Of a stretch of 64,000 nucleotides of DNA, positions 43,225-52,077 are shown piece by piece. Source of the stretch: RFSX01 sp964567435 (GTDB lineage Bacteria; Bacteroidota; Bacteroidia; Chitinophagales; Saprospiraceae); the NCBI GenBank assembly GCA_964567435.1, contig CAZMMQ010000002.1:72761-136760 (forward strand), written 5' to 3'. The notes below the pieces were generated by a model. That model saw only the letters and a list, made by a program, of their open reading frames with translations. It was not told the origin of the DNA and did not search any database. The first letter of the stretch is position 1; every line of letters starts with the position of its first letter. The translations under genes were made by a program, and so were the position numbers.

Positions 43225-43752
43225 TTATCCTTCAAATAATTTCTCTAATGTAATTCCTCTTTGTCTAGCTACTTCATGAGGACTTCTAAGTTTCCTCAAT
43301 GCATCCACTGTAGCTTTTACAACGTTATGTGGATTGGAAGACCCTTGAGATTTAGCCAATACATTCTGCACTCCAGCACTTTCTAGCACAGCTCTCATGG
43401 CACCTCCGGCTATTACTCCTGTTCCATCTGCAGCTGGTTTAATAAGTACTTTCCCAGCACCATACTTACCCTTTTGCTCGTGAGGTATCGTACCATTAAT
43501 AATAGGCACTTCTACTAAATTCTTTCTTGCATCTTCAACAGCCTTAGCAATACATTCCTGCACATCTCTCGCTTTTCCTAATCCATGCCCCACTTTACCT
43601 TTGCCGTCACCTAATACAACAAGAGCTGAGAAGCTAAAAGTTCTACCCCCTTTGGTTACTTTAGCTACTCTCTGCAAGCTGACCAGTTTATCCTTTAAAT
43701 CAGATGTTTCTACTGGTCTTTTTCTGTTTCCTTTATCGTTGCGTTGTGCCAT
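43225..43752 (-). CDS. rpsE: 30S ribosomal protein S5
   Basis: S5 supports decoding accuracy. The 175-residue protein has the double-stranded RNA-binding-like domain (L-V-S-L-Q-R-V-A-K-V-T-K-G-G-R) and the C-terminal domain with G-T-G-V-I-A-G-G-A-M-R. It precedes rpmD by four bases. Confidence 0.98.
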   Translation of the reverse strand: MAQRNDKGNRKRPVETSDLKDKLVSLQRVAKVTKGGRTFSFSALVVLGDGKGKVGHGLGKARDVQECIAKAVEDARKNLVEVPIINGTIPHEQKGKYGAGKVLIKPAADGTGVIAGGAMRAVLESAGVQNVLAKSQGSSNPHNVVKATVDALRKLRSPHEVARQRGITLEKLFEG

Positions 43753-43780
43753 TACTTATAATATACTTCTAAGTTTTGAA

Positions 43781-44119
43781 TTAAAATTGTAGACCTCCCT
43801 CTCTGGCAGCGTCTGCAAGAGCTTTTATTCTACCATGGTAGAGATTACCACCTCTGTCAAAGACTACTCTCTCCACATTCTTACCTTTTGCTTTATCAGC
43901 GATTTCACTTCCGACTTTCTTTGCAGAATCAAGGTTACTACCTGCAGAAAGTGACTTTGAATTGGCTTCTGCTATTGTAACTCCATTTAAGTCATCTATA
44001 ATTTGACAATAGATATACTTGTTACTTCTAAATACAGATAACCTAGGTATATCTGGTGTACCTTGAATTTTCTTTCTGATTCTGTATCTAATATTACGTT
44101 TAGTAGACGTCTTTGCCAT
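43781..44119 (-). CDS. rplR: 50S ribosomal protein L18
   Basis: The 112-residue protein has the 5S-rRNA-binding core: R-L-S-V-F-R-S-N-K-Y-I-Y-C-Q-I and the final F-D-R-G-G-N-L-Y-H-G-R-I-K-A-L-A-D. The gene order rplF-rplR-rpsE is conserved. Confidence 0.97.
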   Translation of the reverse strand: MAKTSTKRNIRYRIRKKIQGTPDIPRLSVFRSNKYIYCQIIDDLNGVTIAEANSKSLSAGSNLDSAKKVGSEIADKAKGKNVERVVFDRGGNLYHGRIKALADAAREGGLQF

Positions 44120-44130
44120 AACTCTATTAA

Positions 44131-44685
44131 TTAAGCGCCAGCTGTTTTTCCGGCTTTTCTTCTAATTTGTTCTCCTTTAAATCTTACACCTTTACCCTTA
44201 TACGGTTCAACTTTTCTGAAGGATCTGATTTTTGCAGCGACCTGTCCGACTAGTTGTTTGTCATGACTATTTAGGATGATTGTTGGAGGTGATCCTTTTT
44301 CCATCTTGGTTTCCACCTTAACCTCATCTGGCACATAGAAAAATATAGGGTGTGAATATCCCAAAGAAATTTCTAACAGATTTCCACTGCTGGTTACTCT
44401 GTATCCTACTCCTATTAGCTCCAATTCCTTAGTCACTCCATTATTGACACCTTCTACCATATTTGATAGCAAAGATCTATAAAGACCATGCATCGCTTTG
44501 TGTCTCTTTTGCTCTGTAGGTCTTGATAGATTAAGTACGCCGTCTTCTATCTTCAATTCCAAATCTGGATCAACTTGTTGTATCAACTCACCTTTTGGTC
44601 CTTTTACGGTAACAAGATTTCCTTTTGATACATCGATGGTAATTCCACTAGGAATAGTTATCGGTGATTTTCCTATTCTAGACAT
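44131..44685 (-). CDS. rplF: 50S ribosomal protein L6
   Basis: The protein (184 residues) begins M-S-R-I-G-K-S-P-I. Its two L6 domains contain V-K-G-P-K-G-E-L and, near the end, E-P-Y-K-G-K-G-V-R-F-K-G-E. It sits near the factor-binding site of the 50S subunit. Confidence 0.98.
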   Translation of the reverse strand: MSRIGKSPITIPSGITIDVSKGNLVTVKGPKGELIQQVDPDLELKIEDGVLNLSRPTEQKRHKAMHGLYRSLLSNMVEGVNNGVTKELELIGVGYRVTSSGNLLEISLGYSHPIFFYVPDEVKVETKMEKGSPPTIILNSHDKQLVGQVAAKIRSFRKVEPYKGKGVRFKGEQIRRKAGKTAGA

Positions 44686-44695
44686 AATTTTTAAA

Positions 44696-45097
44696 TTAAT
44701 GTACGTAACAAATAAGTTCTCCTCCTACATTTTCTCTAGCAGCTTGCTTGCTAGTCATCACACCTTTAGAGGTAGAAACGATATTTATACCTAGGCCATT
44801 TATGGCTCTAGGCAGATTATCAGCCTTGACATATTTCCTAAGTCCAGGCTTACTAAGTCTTCCAATCTTCTTAATGACAGGATCTTTCGTCTTGCTGTCA
44901 TACTTGATGGCAATCTTAATTGTACCATGCTTTCCAGCCTCATCATCAAACTTATACTTTAAAATATAACCTTGATCGTATAAGATTTCAGTAATGCTCT
45001 TCTTCATTCTTGAGGCGGGTATTTCCACAATTTTGTGTTTTGCCTGCTGAGCATTTCTAATTCTTGTTAAGTAATCTGCTATAGAATCTGTTACCAT
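44696..45097 (-). CDS. rpsH: 30S ribosomal protein S8
   Basis: The 133-residue protein has D-S-I-A-D-Y-L-T-R-I-R-N-A at the start and the conserved S-T-S-K-G-V-M-T near the end. S8 binds 16S helix 21 and in other bacteria represses the spc operon; whether that holds here is unknown. Confidence 0.98.
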   Translation of the reverse strand: MVTDSIADYLTRIRNAQQAKHKIVEIPASRMKKSITEILYDQGYILKYKFDDEAGKHGTIKIAIKYDSKTKDPVIKKIGRLSKPGLRKYVKADNLPRAINGLGINIVSTSKGVMTSKQAARENVGGELICYVH

Positions 45098-45129
45098 CTT
45101 TTCTCTTAGCTAATGTTATAAATGGGTGC

Positions 45130-45399
45130 TTACCAGCTTGATTTGGTAAGTCCTGGAATTTTTCCTTCTAGTGCCATTTTTCTAAACGTCACTCTATTAA
45201 TACCAAACTTTCTCATGTAACCTTTTGGTCTACCTGTCAACTTACATCTATTATGCAATCTAACTGCAGAAGAATTTTTTGGTAATTTGTCCAACTCAAC
45301 CCACTTACCTTCTTTCTTCAACTGTGCTCTTAAGTCAGCATACTTTGCAACCATTCTTTGTCGCTTAGCTTCTCTTGCTATAATCGCTTTTCTAGCCAT
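45130..45399 (-). CDS. rpsN: 30S ribosomal protein S14, zinc-free form
   Basis: The 89-residue protein is the longer zinc-independent S14: it lacks the two C-x2-C pairs and ends G-L-T-K-S-S-W. The motif C-K-L-T-G-R-P-K-G-Y is intact. It lies 5 bases after rplE. Confidence 0.97.
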   Translation of the reverse strand: MARKAIIAREAKRQRMVAKYADLRAQLKKEGKWVELDKLPKNSSAVRLHNRCKLTGRPKGYMRKFGINRVTFRKMALEGKIPGLTKSSW

Positions 45400-45404
45400 C
45401 TGTA

Positions 45405-45962
45405 TTAATTTCTTTGATTTTTGAACGGCATGCCCAATAGTTTCAGCAATTCAAGTGCTTCTGCGTCAGTTGGTGCACTGGTTACAAAATTTATATCCAT
45501 CCCAGTAATCTTATTGATCTTGTCAATGTTAATTTCTGGAAATATAATTTGCTCTTTGATTCCAATAGAATAATTTCCTCTACCATCAAAGCTCTTATCA
45601 CTTATACCTCTGAAGTCTCTCACTCTCGGTAATGCGACAGATATCAATCTATCAAGAAACTCCCACATTCTGTTATGCCTCAAGGTGACTTTTGCCCCAA
45701 TCGGCATCCCCTCTCTCAATTTGAAATTTGAGACTGATTTGGAAGCAACCGTTGGTATAGCTTTCTGACCAGAAATTATTGACATTTCTTGCACTGCGTG
45801 CTCTACCAACTTCTTGTCTTGGGTAGCATTACCTACGCCTTGATTCATAGAAATCTTTAGCAGTCTAGGCACTTGCATAGAAGATTTATACTGAAATTGC
45901 TCTATCAATTTTGGAACAATCTCCGCTTTATATTTGGTTCGTAGTCTAGGCTCGTAACTCAT
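45405..45962 (-). CDS. rplE: 50S ribosomal protein L5
   Basis: The 185-residue protein carries the 5S rRNA-binding region with I-S-M-N-Q-G-V-G-N-A and the block G-N-Y-S-I-G-I-K-E-Q-I-I-F-P-E. Its ATG shares one base with the rplX stop. Confidence 0.98.
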   Translation of the reverse strand: MSYEPRLRTKYKAEIVPKLIEQFQYKSSMQVPRLLKISMNQGVGNATQDKKLVEHAVQEMSIISGQKAIPTVASKSVSNFKLREGMPIGAKVTLRHNRMWEFLDRLISVALPRVRDFRGISDKSFDGRGNYSIGIKEQIIFPEINIDKINKITGMDINFVTSAPTDAEALELLKLLGMPFKNQRN

Positions 45963-46300
45963 TAGTTAATAATTTCTCCTGTTTTCTTAGAATATCTGAC
46001 ACTTTTCTTACCATCAGACTTTCGGCCAACTCTTGTAGCTTCTCCCGATTTAGGGTCCACTAACAAAAGATTAGAAATATGAATTGATTGCTCTACATCA
46101 TTGATACCCCCTGGTTGGTCAGCTACAGGCTTTACATGCTTCTTTGCGATGTTCACTCCTTCGACTATAGCTCTATAGGTCTTTGGAAAAACTTGCTGTA
46201 CTTCACCAGTGGTACCTTTATTAGCCCCTGATATGACCATCACTTTATCTCCCTTTTTGATGTGGAGTTTTTTGGTCTTATGCGATTTAATGCTTTTCAT
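45962..46300 (-). CDS. rplX: 50S ribosomal protein L24
   Basis: The KOW motif near the N-terminus (K-K-G-D-K-V-M-V-I-S-G-A-N-K-G-T-T-G) and the later S-N-L-L-L-V-D-P identify L24, an early 50S assembly protein. Length 112. Confidence 0.97.
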   Translation of the reverse strand: MKSIKSHKTKKLHIKKGDKVMVISGANKGTTGEVQQVFPKTYRAIVEGVNIAKKHVKPVADQPGGINDVEQSIHISNLLLVDPKSGEATRVGRKSDGKKSVRYSKKTGEIIN

Positions 46301-46309
46301 ATTATATAA

Positions 46310-46675
46310 CTATAGTACCTCTGGGGCTAATGATATAATTCTCATATATTCCTTATCTCTCAATTCTCTAGCTACAGGTCCAAAGATCCTTGTTCCTCTT
46401 GGCTCATCAGCTGCATTGAGTAGAACAACAGCATTGTCATCAAAACGAATGTAAGAACCATCCTTACGTCTTATCTCTTTCTTTGTTCTTACTATAACAG
46501 CTGGAGAAACCAATCCTTTCTTGACCCCACCTGGTGCTGCTTCTTTGACCGATACTATTATCTTGTCTCCTATAGACGCATATCTTCTTTTAGTACCACC
46601 AAGTACTCTGATACAAAGCACTTGCTTTGCTCCTGAATTATCTGCGACATTAAGACGACTTTCTTGCTGTATCAT
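46310..46675 (-). CDS. rplN: 50S ribosomal protein L14
   Basis: The 121-residue protein begins M-I-Q-Q-E-S-R-L-N-V-A-D-N-S-G-A, the invariant L14 start, and contains G-T-R-I-F-G-P-V-A-R-E-L-R. L14 lies at the subunit interface. Confidence 0.98.
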   Translation of the reverse strand: MIQQESRLNVADNSGAKQVLCIRVLGGTKRRYASIGDKIIVSVKEAAPGGVKKGLVSPAVIVRTKKEIRRKDGSYIRFDDNAVVLLNAADEPRGTRIFGPVARELRDKEYMRIISLAPEVL

Positions 46676-46681
46676 CTTTGA

Positions 46682-46975
46682 TTATTTTGCTCTTTCTAAA
46701 ATTTCTGTTAGTCTCCATCTCTTTCTTTTACTCAAAGGACGTGACTCTATTATTTTCACAATATCACCCTCATTACACTCATTCATCTCATCGTGGGCAA
46801 CAAATTTCTTGGTCTTCTTTACGTACTTACCATATATAGGGTGACGTAATTTTCTTTCTACAGCTACGGTAATGGACTTATCCATCTTAGTGCTAGTCAC
46901 GATACCGATTCTAGTTTTCTTGTGTTTTTGAACAGGAGCTTGGTCCTGACCTTGTTGTGTTGTTTCTGTAGACAT
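46682..46975 (-). CDS. rpsQ: 30S ribosomal protein S17
   Basis: The OB-fold core (G-I-V-T-S-T-K-M-D-K-S and Y-G-K-Y-V-K-K-T-K-K-F) is preceded by an unusual Gln/Thr-rich N-terminal extension of about 17 residues. S17 is a primary 16S binder. Confidence 0.97.
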   Translation of the reverse strand: MSTETTQQGQDQAPVQKHKKTRIGIVTSTKMDKSITVAVERKLRHPIYGKYVKKTKKFVAHDEMNECNEGDIVKIIESRPLSKRKRWRLTEILERAK

Positions 46976-46978
46976 ATT

Positions 46979-47236
46979 TTATTTTCTTCTTCTAGCTCGA
47001 ATTTTAGATCTATTAGACAGCTGTTCTGGCGTCAATTCCGCTATCTGTCTTCTTCTTAACTCCGTTCGCATTCTCGCAAGATCTTTTCTCACTTCTCTTA
47101 ATGCCAATGGATTCTCTAATCCTTTCAAGGTATGATCAAACTGTAGCTTTTGATATTGGACTTCAGTTTGAGTCAATTCATTTTTGAGTTCGTCTATTGT
47201 AAACTCTTGCAACTCAATATATTTCTTGCTAGCCAT
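46979..47236 (-). CDS. rpmC: 50S ribosomal protein L29
   Basis: The two-helix L29 core is recognisable by L-E-N-P-L-A-L-R-E-V-R-K-D-L-A-R. At 85 residues it is longer than the usual 60-65 because of an Arg-rich C-terminal tail. It lies three bases before rpsQ. Confidence 0.95.
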   Translation of the reverse strand: MASKKYIELQEFTIDELKNELTQTEVQYQKLQFDHTLKGLENPLALREVRKDLARMRTELRRRQIAELTPEQLSNRSKIRARRRK

Positions 47237-47259
47237 TTTAATCTAGTTATTCGTTCTTC

Positions 47260-47679
47260 TTATTCTTGGTAATCAGGTCTTGTTATCGTTCTTGTTGGCA
47301 CAGGTAATTTCTGCGCTGCAAGTCTCAAGGCTTCGTAAGCTACCTTCTCTGGAACGCCATCCAATTCGAACATTATCCTTCCAGCTCTCACTCTAGCTAC
47401 ATAGTGATCCAAGTTTCCTTTACCCTTACCCATCCTTACCTCTAATGGCTTTGATGTAATCGGCTTATCTGGGAAAATTCTAATCCAAACCTTACCTTGC
47501 CTCTGCATATGTCTCGTCATCGCAATCCTAGCCGCTTCTATCTGTCTGTTAGTGATAAAAGCATTTTCCGTTGTCTTCAACGCAAAAGATCCAAACGAGA
47601 TTTTACTTCCTTTATAAGCTAATCCTTTGTTCTTTCCTTTCTGCTGCTTTCTATATTTTGTACGCTTTGGCTGTAACAT
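47260..47679 (-). CDS. rplP: 50S ribosomal protein L16
   Basis: M-L-Q-P-K-R-T-K-Y-R-K opens the 139-residue protein. R-G-R-I-M-F-E-L-D-G and W-I-R-I-F-P-D-K-P match L16, which contacts the A-site tRNA and the peptidyl-transferase region. Confidence 0.98.
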   Translation of the reverse strand: MLQPKRTKYRKQQKGKNKGLAYKGSKISFGSFALKTTENAFITNRQIEAARIAMTRHMQRQGKVWIRIFPDKPITSKPLEVRMGKGKGNLDHYVARVRAGRIMFELDGVPEKVAYEALRLAAQKLPVPTRTITRPDYQE

Positions 47680-47693
47680 GTTTCATTTATTTT

Positions 47694-47721
47694 AACCTTT
47701 GCAAAAATTGGCGCAAAGGTA
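47694..47721. repeat. 8-bp inverted repeat with a TAnnTTTG motif between rpsC and rplP
   Basis: ACCTTTGC (47695-47702) and GCAAAGGT (47713-47720) are perfect inverted copies around a ten-base loop. On the minus strand TACCTTTG (47714-47721) fits a -7 promoter element, but no TTG lies 19-21 bases upstream. It may be an RNA hairpin or a weak internal promoter. Confidence 0.4.
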
Positions 47722-47755
47722 TAACAAATTGATTTATATAAATTCCTAACTAATT

Positions 47756-48535
47756 CTAGTTTCTATTTCTTCCTCTGTTATTACCACCTCTATTTCCTCC
47801 TCTGTTTCCTCCTCTATTATTACCTCTGTTATTTCCTCCTCTACCTCTATTATTTCCTCCTCTACCTCCTTTCTGCTTAGGATCTCCAACATTTGGTGAC
47901 AGGTCTCTCTTACCTAAAACTTCACCTCTGCAAATCCAGCACTTAACACCAATCTTTCCATATACTGTCAATGCCTCGTAAAGTGCATAATCTATATCTG
48001 CTCTGAAAGTATGAAGGGGTGTTCTTCCATCCTTAAACTCCTCACTTCTTGCCATCTCTGCTCCATTCAATCGCCCGCTCACTCTGATTTTTATGCCTTC
48101 TGCACCTGCTCTCATTGTAGATTGTATAGCCATCTTTATAGCCCTTCTAAAATTGACTCTTCCTTCCAATTGCTTCCCAACTGTTTCAGCTACTATTGCG
48201 GCATCTAACTCTGGTTTTCTTATTTCAAGGATATTAATTTGAACATCCTGACCTGTAAGATTCTTAAGCTCTTCTCTGATTCGATCTACCTCTGAACCAC
48301 CTTTCCCGATGATTATTCCTGGCCTTGAAGTGTGCACAGTAACAGTTATTCTTTTAAGTGTTCGCTCAATGATAATTCGTGCGATTCCACCTTTATTAAC
48401 TCTCGCGTGCAGGTAGGTTCTGATTTTCTCATCCTCTACTACTTTTCTTGCGAAATCTTTACCACCATACCAGTTAGATTCCCATCCACGGATGATGCCA
48501 AGTCTGTTACCTATTGGATTCGTCTTTTGACCCAT
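47756..48535 (-). CDS. rpsC: 30S ribosomal protein S3 with a C-terminal Arg-Gly-Asn-rich tail
   Basis: M-G-Q-K-T-N-P-I-G and the KH domain (G-I-I-I-G-K-G-G) identify S3, which lines the mRNA entry site. After the normal end of the fold (about residue 218) a 40-residue tail (220-259) consists almost only of Gly, Arg and Asn in R-G-G-N-type repeats. That composition is typical of flexible RNA-binding RGG segments. Confidence 0.98.
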   Translation of the reverse strand: MGQKTNPIGNRLGIIRGWESNWYGGKDFARKVVEDEKIRTYLHARVNKGGIARIIIERTLKRITVTVHTSRPGIIIGKGGSEVDRIREELKNLTGQDVQINILEIRKPELDAAIVAETVGKQLEGRVNFRRAIKMAIQSTMRAGAEGIKIRVSGRLNGAEMARSEEFKDGRTPLHTFRADIDYALYEALTVYGKIGVKCWICRGEVLGKRDLSPNVGDPKQKGGRGGNNRGRGGNNRGNNRGGNRGGNRGGNNRGRNRN

Positions 48536-48538
48536 ATT

Positions 48539-48928
48539 TTAATCTTCAGTATTTTCTTCAGTATTATCACCTTCCAGCTCTATTTTGTTGGACACAACAA
48601 CAGTCACATGGTTAGATCTTTTTCTAATTCTATGAGCTCGACCATGCGGTGCTGGTCTAAATCTCTTAAGCATGCCAGCTCCATCTACATGGATACTCTT
48701 GACATATAAATCATAATCATCAGCACTATGAGCCATATCTAATTTGTTCTCCCAGTTAGAGACTGCAGAGAGCAATAGTTTTTCTACATACTCTGAAGCT
48801 TCTCTTTTGGAAAATCTTAGAATATTCAAGGCTTGATCTACAGATCTCCCTCTCACACTATCTGCTACAAATCTCATTTTTCTTTCTGATAATGAGACAT
48901 TCTTAAGTTTTGCTGTTGCTTCCATCAC
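48539..48928 (-). CDS. rplV: 50S ribosomal protein L22
   Basis: The 129-residue protein has the L22 core (S-E-R-K-M-R-F-V-A-D-S-V-R-G) and the beta-hairpin R-F-R-P-A-P-H-G-R-A-H-R that reaches into the exit tunnel. A short acidic tail rich in Glu, Asn and Asp follows. Confidence 0.97.
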   Translation of the reverse strand: MMEATAKLKNVSLSERKMRFVADSVRGRSVDQALNILRFSKREASEYVEKLLLSAVSNWENKLDMAHSADDYDLYVKSIHVDGAGMLKRFRPAPHGRAHRIRKRSNHVTVVVSNKIELEGDNTEENTED

Positions 48929-48963
48929 TAATAATTATATCAGTTGTTAATCAGGAATAAATT

Positions 48964-49227
48964 TTATCTATTGCCAGTATGGCCTTTGTAAGTCCTAGTA
49001 GGAGAAAATTCTCCCAACTTATGACCAACCATATTCTCTGTGATATATACAGGCACAAATGTTTTTCCATTATGTACTGCGATAGTCATCCCAACCATTG
49101 CAGGAATTACCATAGATGGTCTTGACCATGTTTTGACGACTGTCTTCTTTTGTGAAGACTGAGCCTTTTGGACTTTGTCCAACAAGGCATGATACACATA
49201 AGGACCTTTCTTTAGAGATCTAGCCAT
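48964..49227 (-). CDS. rpsS: 30S ribosomal protein S19
   Basis: M-A-R-S-L-K-K-G-P-Y-V opens the 87-residue protein; G-H-K-L-G-E-F-S-P-T-R-T-Y-K-G-H closes the conserved core. It is two bases downstream of rplB. Confidence 0.98.
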   Translation of the reverse strand: MARSLKKGPYVYHALLDKVQKAQSSQKKTVVKTWSRPSMVIPAMVGMTIAVHNGKTFVPVYITENMVGHKLGEFSPTRTYKGHTGNR

Positions 49228-49229
49228 GC

Positions 49230-50066
49230 TTATTTATTTTTTGTTTTTCGTCTAGAAATAATCAGTTTACTAGAATGCTTTTTATTATTTCTGGTTTTCT
49301 GACCTTTGGCCATTACACCAGTTCTTGATCTAGGGTGCCCTCCTGAAGATTTACCTTCACCACCACCCATTGGGTGATCTACAGGGTTCATCGCCACACC
49401 TCTTACTCTAGGTCTTCTTCCTTTCCATCTGTTTCTTCCTGCCTTACCAGTCACAGTCAATCCATGATCAGGATTAGATGTCGAACCAATAACAGCTTTA
49501 CAAGTCTGTAATATTCTTCTTACTTCACCACTAGGTAATTTAATGATGGCATACTTGCCTTCTCGACCCATCAGTGTTGCATTGGTTCCTGCACTTCTTG
49601 CAAGTTGCGCTCCTTTACCAGGATTCATTTCTATAGCATGAATATCAGAACCTAATGGAATATCTGAGAGGTACATTGCATTACCAATATTTGGAGTTGC
49701 TTTCTTACCTGAAGTAATCTTATCTCCTACTTTCAAACCATTAGGAGCAATGATGTATCTTTTCTCTCCATCATAGTCAATTAAGGCTATATATGCAGAT
49801 CTATTTGGATCATATTCTATAGTCATTACCGTACCTGTAACACCTTCATTATCTCTTTTGAAATCAATGATTCTGTACTTACGCTTATGACCACCACCAA
49901 TATTTCTTACGGTCATCTTACCATCGTGGTTACGACCACCTGACTTCTTAAGACCGACTGTCAACGGCTTGTATGGCTTACTCGACTTACTTGTCAATTC
50001 ACTATATGTATTACTGATATAGTGTCTTCGCCCTGGACTGACTGGTTTATGTTTTTTGACTGGCAT
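49230..50066 (-). CDS. rplB: 50S ribosomal protein L2
   Basis: The 278-residue protein has S-G-G-R-N-H-D-G-K-M-T in the N-terminal domain and M-N-P-V-D-H-P-M-G-G-G-E-G in the C-terminal part, including the His important for peptidyl-transferase centre assembly. Confidence 0.98.
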   Translation of the reverse strand: MPVKKHKPVSPGRRHYISNTYSELTSKSSKPYKPLTVGLKKSGGRNHDGKMTVRNIGGGHKRKYRIIDFKRDNEGVTGTVMTIEYDPNRSAYIALIDYDGEKRYIIAPNGLKVGDKITSGKKATPNIGNAMYLSDIPLGSDIHAIEMNPGKGAQLARSAGTNATLMGREGKYAIIKLPSGEVRRILQTCKAVIGSTSNPDHGLTVTGKAGRNRWKGRRPRVRGVAMNPVDHPMGGGEGKSSGGHPRSRTGVMAKGQKTRNNKKHSSKLIISRRKTKNK

Positions 50067-50086
50067 AATACTATTCTATACTGCTA

Positions 50087-50383
50087 TTATACTTCTCCGA
50101 AAAAATCTATTTCCTCACCTGCCTGTAACTTCACTACGGCTTTTTTGTACGAACTCATAGTTCCCTTAAGCACGCCTGATCTGGTATTTCTAGTCTTAGA
50201 CTTACCAGGCATAGTAAGTGTATTTACTGAAGCAACCTTAACACTATACATGTCTTGGACTGCTTTTCTTATTTCTGTTTTATTAGCCTTCTTATTAACG
50301 ATGAAGCTATATTGACTCATCTCACTGGAAAGTATTTCTGCTTTCTCAGATATAATAGGCTTTATAAGTACTCTCTTTGCCAT
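50087..50383 (-). CDS. rplW: 50S ribosomal protein L23
   Basis: The 98-residue protein begins with I-K-P-I-I-S-E-K-A and has the exit-tunnel loop region ending in a short C-terminus. L23 docks SRP and trigger factor at the tunnel exit. Confidence 0.95.
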   Translation of the reverse strand: MAKRVLIKPIISEKAEILSSEMSQYSFIVNKKANKTEIRKAVQDMYSVKVASVNTLTMPGKSKTRNTRSGVLKGTMSSYKKAVVKLQAGEEIDFFGEV

Positions 50384-50391
50384 AGTCTATC

Positions 50392-51021
50392 TTACTTTGA
50401 AAGATTATCTTTTAAATGCTTCACAGAGGCTTCTGATATAAATACTTGCGAAGCTCTCATCACATCTAGGGTACTAAAACTTGTTACTGCTTTGATAGAA
50501 GCTTTCGAAATGTTTCTTGCTGATAAAACAAGGTTCTTGTCTGGTTCTGCAAAAACAAATAGTGCTTTCTTATCATTTACTTCTAAGCTATTAACTATAG
50601 ACGCAAATTCTTTTGTCTTAGGTGCTTCGAAAGAAAAGTCCTCTATCACTTTTAGTGCTCCTGAGGCTGCTCTGGCAGATAAAGCTGAACGTCTAGCCAA
50701 GGTCTTAACTTTCTTATTCAATCCTACAGAATATGTTCTTGGTCTTGGACCAAATATTCTACCTCCACCTCTGAAGAGTGGATTTTTAAGACTACCTGCT
50801 CTTGCTGTACCTGTACCCTTTTGTTTCTTAATCTTCTTGGTAGATCCTTTTATTTCTCCTCTTTCTTTAGCCTTATGTGTGCCCTGACGTTGATTAGCCT
50901 GTATAGACTTAACAGCTAAATAAACAGCGTGCTCATTTGGCTCTATAGCAAAAATGTCATCTGGTAAGTCTACCGACCTTCCAGTGCTGCTTCCATTGAT
51001 ACCTATAACTTCAGCTTTCAT
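50392..51021 (-). CDS. rplD: 50S ribosomal protein L4
   Basis: The 209-residue protein has the long tunnel loop (Q-K-G-T-G-T-A-R-A-G-S and G-G-G-R-I-F-G-P-R-P-R) and the conserved helical body. In enterobacteria L4 represses the S10 operon; here that is only a possibility. Confidence 0.97.
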   Translation of the reverse strand: MKAEVIGINGSSTGRSVDLPDDIFAIEPNEHAVYLAVKSIQANQRQGTHKAKERGEIKGSTKKIKKQKGTGTARAGSLKNPLFRGGGRIFGPRPRTYSVGLNKKVKTLARRSALSARAASGALKVIEDFSFEAPKTKEFASIVNSLEVNDKKALFVFAEPDKNLVLSARNISKASIKAVTSFSTLDVMRASQVFISEASVKHLKDNLSK

Positions 51022-51025
51022 GATG

Positions 51026-51646
51026 TTACTTTTCTATAATTACCAAAGAGCCTTTGTGTCCTGGGACAGCTCCTTTAACCAACATTAAATTCTTTTCCGC
51101 GAATATTTTAACCACTTTTAGATTCATGGTTTTTACTCTTTTTCCTCCCATTCTTCCACCCATACGTGTTCCCTTGTATACTTTAGAAGGAGTAGAACAA
51201 GCACCGATCGCACCAGGTGCTCTTAATCTATTATGCTGACCGTGGGTAGCCTGACCAACACCACCGAAGTTGTGCCTCTTGACTACACCTTGGAATCCTT
51301 TACCTTTGGATGTCCCTACCGCATGCACTATATCACCTTCAGCGAAAACATCTTCTATTTGCACTTTATCACCTTCTCCTTTTCCTAAATCACTGTTTCT
51401 AAACTCAGCTACTTTCACAGTAGAGCCTAATCCAGCTTTTTTAAGGTGACCACTTAATGCAGCAGTCATTCTCTTTTTCTTTCTTTCACCGAAAGACAAT
51501 TGTACTGCATTGTACCCATCAGACTCTTCAGTCTTAATCTGTGATACAACGTTAGGTGATACTTCTATGACAGTGCAAGGAATATTCTTCCCTGCGTCAT
51601 CAAAGATGCTAGTCATACCGACTTTTTTTCCTATTAATCCGTTCAT
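51026..51646 (-). CDS. rplC: 50S ribosomal protein L3
   Basis: The 206-residue protein has M-N-G-L-I-G-K-K-V-G-M-T-S-I-F, G-T-S-K-G-K-G-F-Q-G-V-V-K-R and the central finger with G-R-M-G-G-K. It lies 93 bases after rpsJ, the largest gap inside the S10 segment. Confidence 0.97.
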   Translation of the reverse strand: MNGLIGKKVGMTSIFDDAGKNIPCTVIEVSPNVVSQIKTEESDGYNAVQLSFGERKKKRMTAALSGHLKKAGLGSTVKVAEFRNSDLGKGEGDKVQIEDVFAEGDIVHAVGTSKGKGFQGVVKRHNFGGVGQATHGQHNRLRAPGAIGACSTPSKVYKGTRMGGRMGGKRVKTMNLKVVKIFAEKNLMLVKGAVPGHKGSLVIIEK

Positions 51647-51739
51647 ATATTATATTGATATATGTGATTATACAATACTATCTTGATGGCAATTTGAATT
51701 ACCATCAACCAAATAAATCTATGTAGTAAAAACGTGGAG

Positions 51740-52048
51740 TTAAGTGAGCTTAACCTGAATATCTACACCACTTGGTAGTTCCAACTTAGACAATGCATCC
51801 ACTGTCTTTTGTGTTGGTGTGTAGATTTCTAATAGTCTCTTGTGTGTCCTGAGTGAAAACTGCTCACGGGATTTTTTATTTACATGCGGTGATCTGAGCA
51901 CCGTATGTATTTCTTTATCCGTTGGCAGAGGAATCGGACCAGAGATCACAGCACCACTATTTCGTACCGTTTTTACTATCTTCTCAGTAGACTTATCAAC
52001 CAGGTTGTAGTCATAACTTCGAAGCTTGATTCTAATTTTTTGATTCAT
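51740..52048 (-). CDS. rpsJ: 30S ribosomal protein S10
   Basis: The 102-residue protein contains I-R-I-K-L-R-S-Y-D and the loop S-G-P-I-P-L-P-T. It heads the S10 segment and has its own promoter between fusA and rpsJ. Confidence 0.98.
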   Translation of the reverse strand: MNQKIRIKLRSYDYNLVDKSTEKIVKTVRNSGAVISGPIPLPTDKEIHTVLRSPHVNKKSREQFSLRTHKRLLEIYTPTQKTVDALSKLELPSGVDIQVKLT

Positions 52049-52077
52049 AACCTTTTATAAAACTCTAAAAAGGAGCG

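Noticed and set aside
50255..50887. Plus-strand frame of 210 codons across rplW and rplD
   Set aside because: It spans two real ribosomal protein genes in antisense and is not a plausible independent gene.
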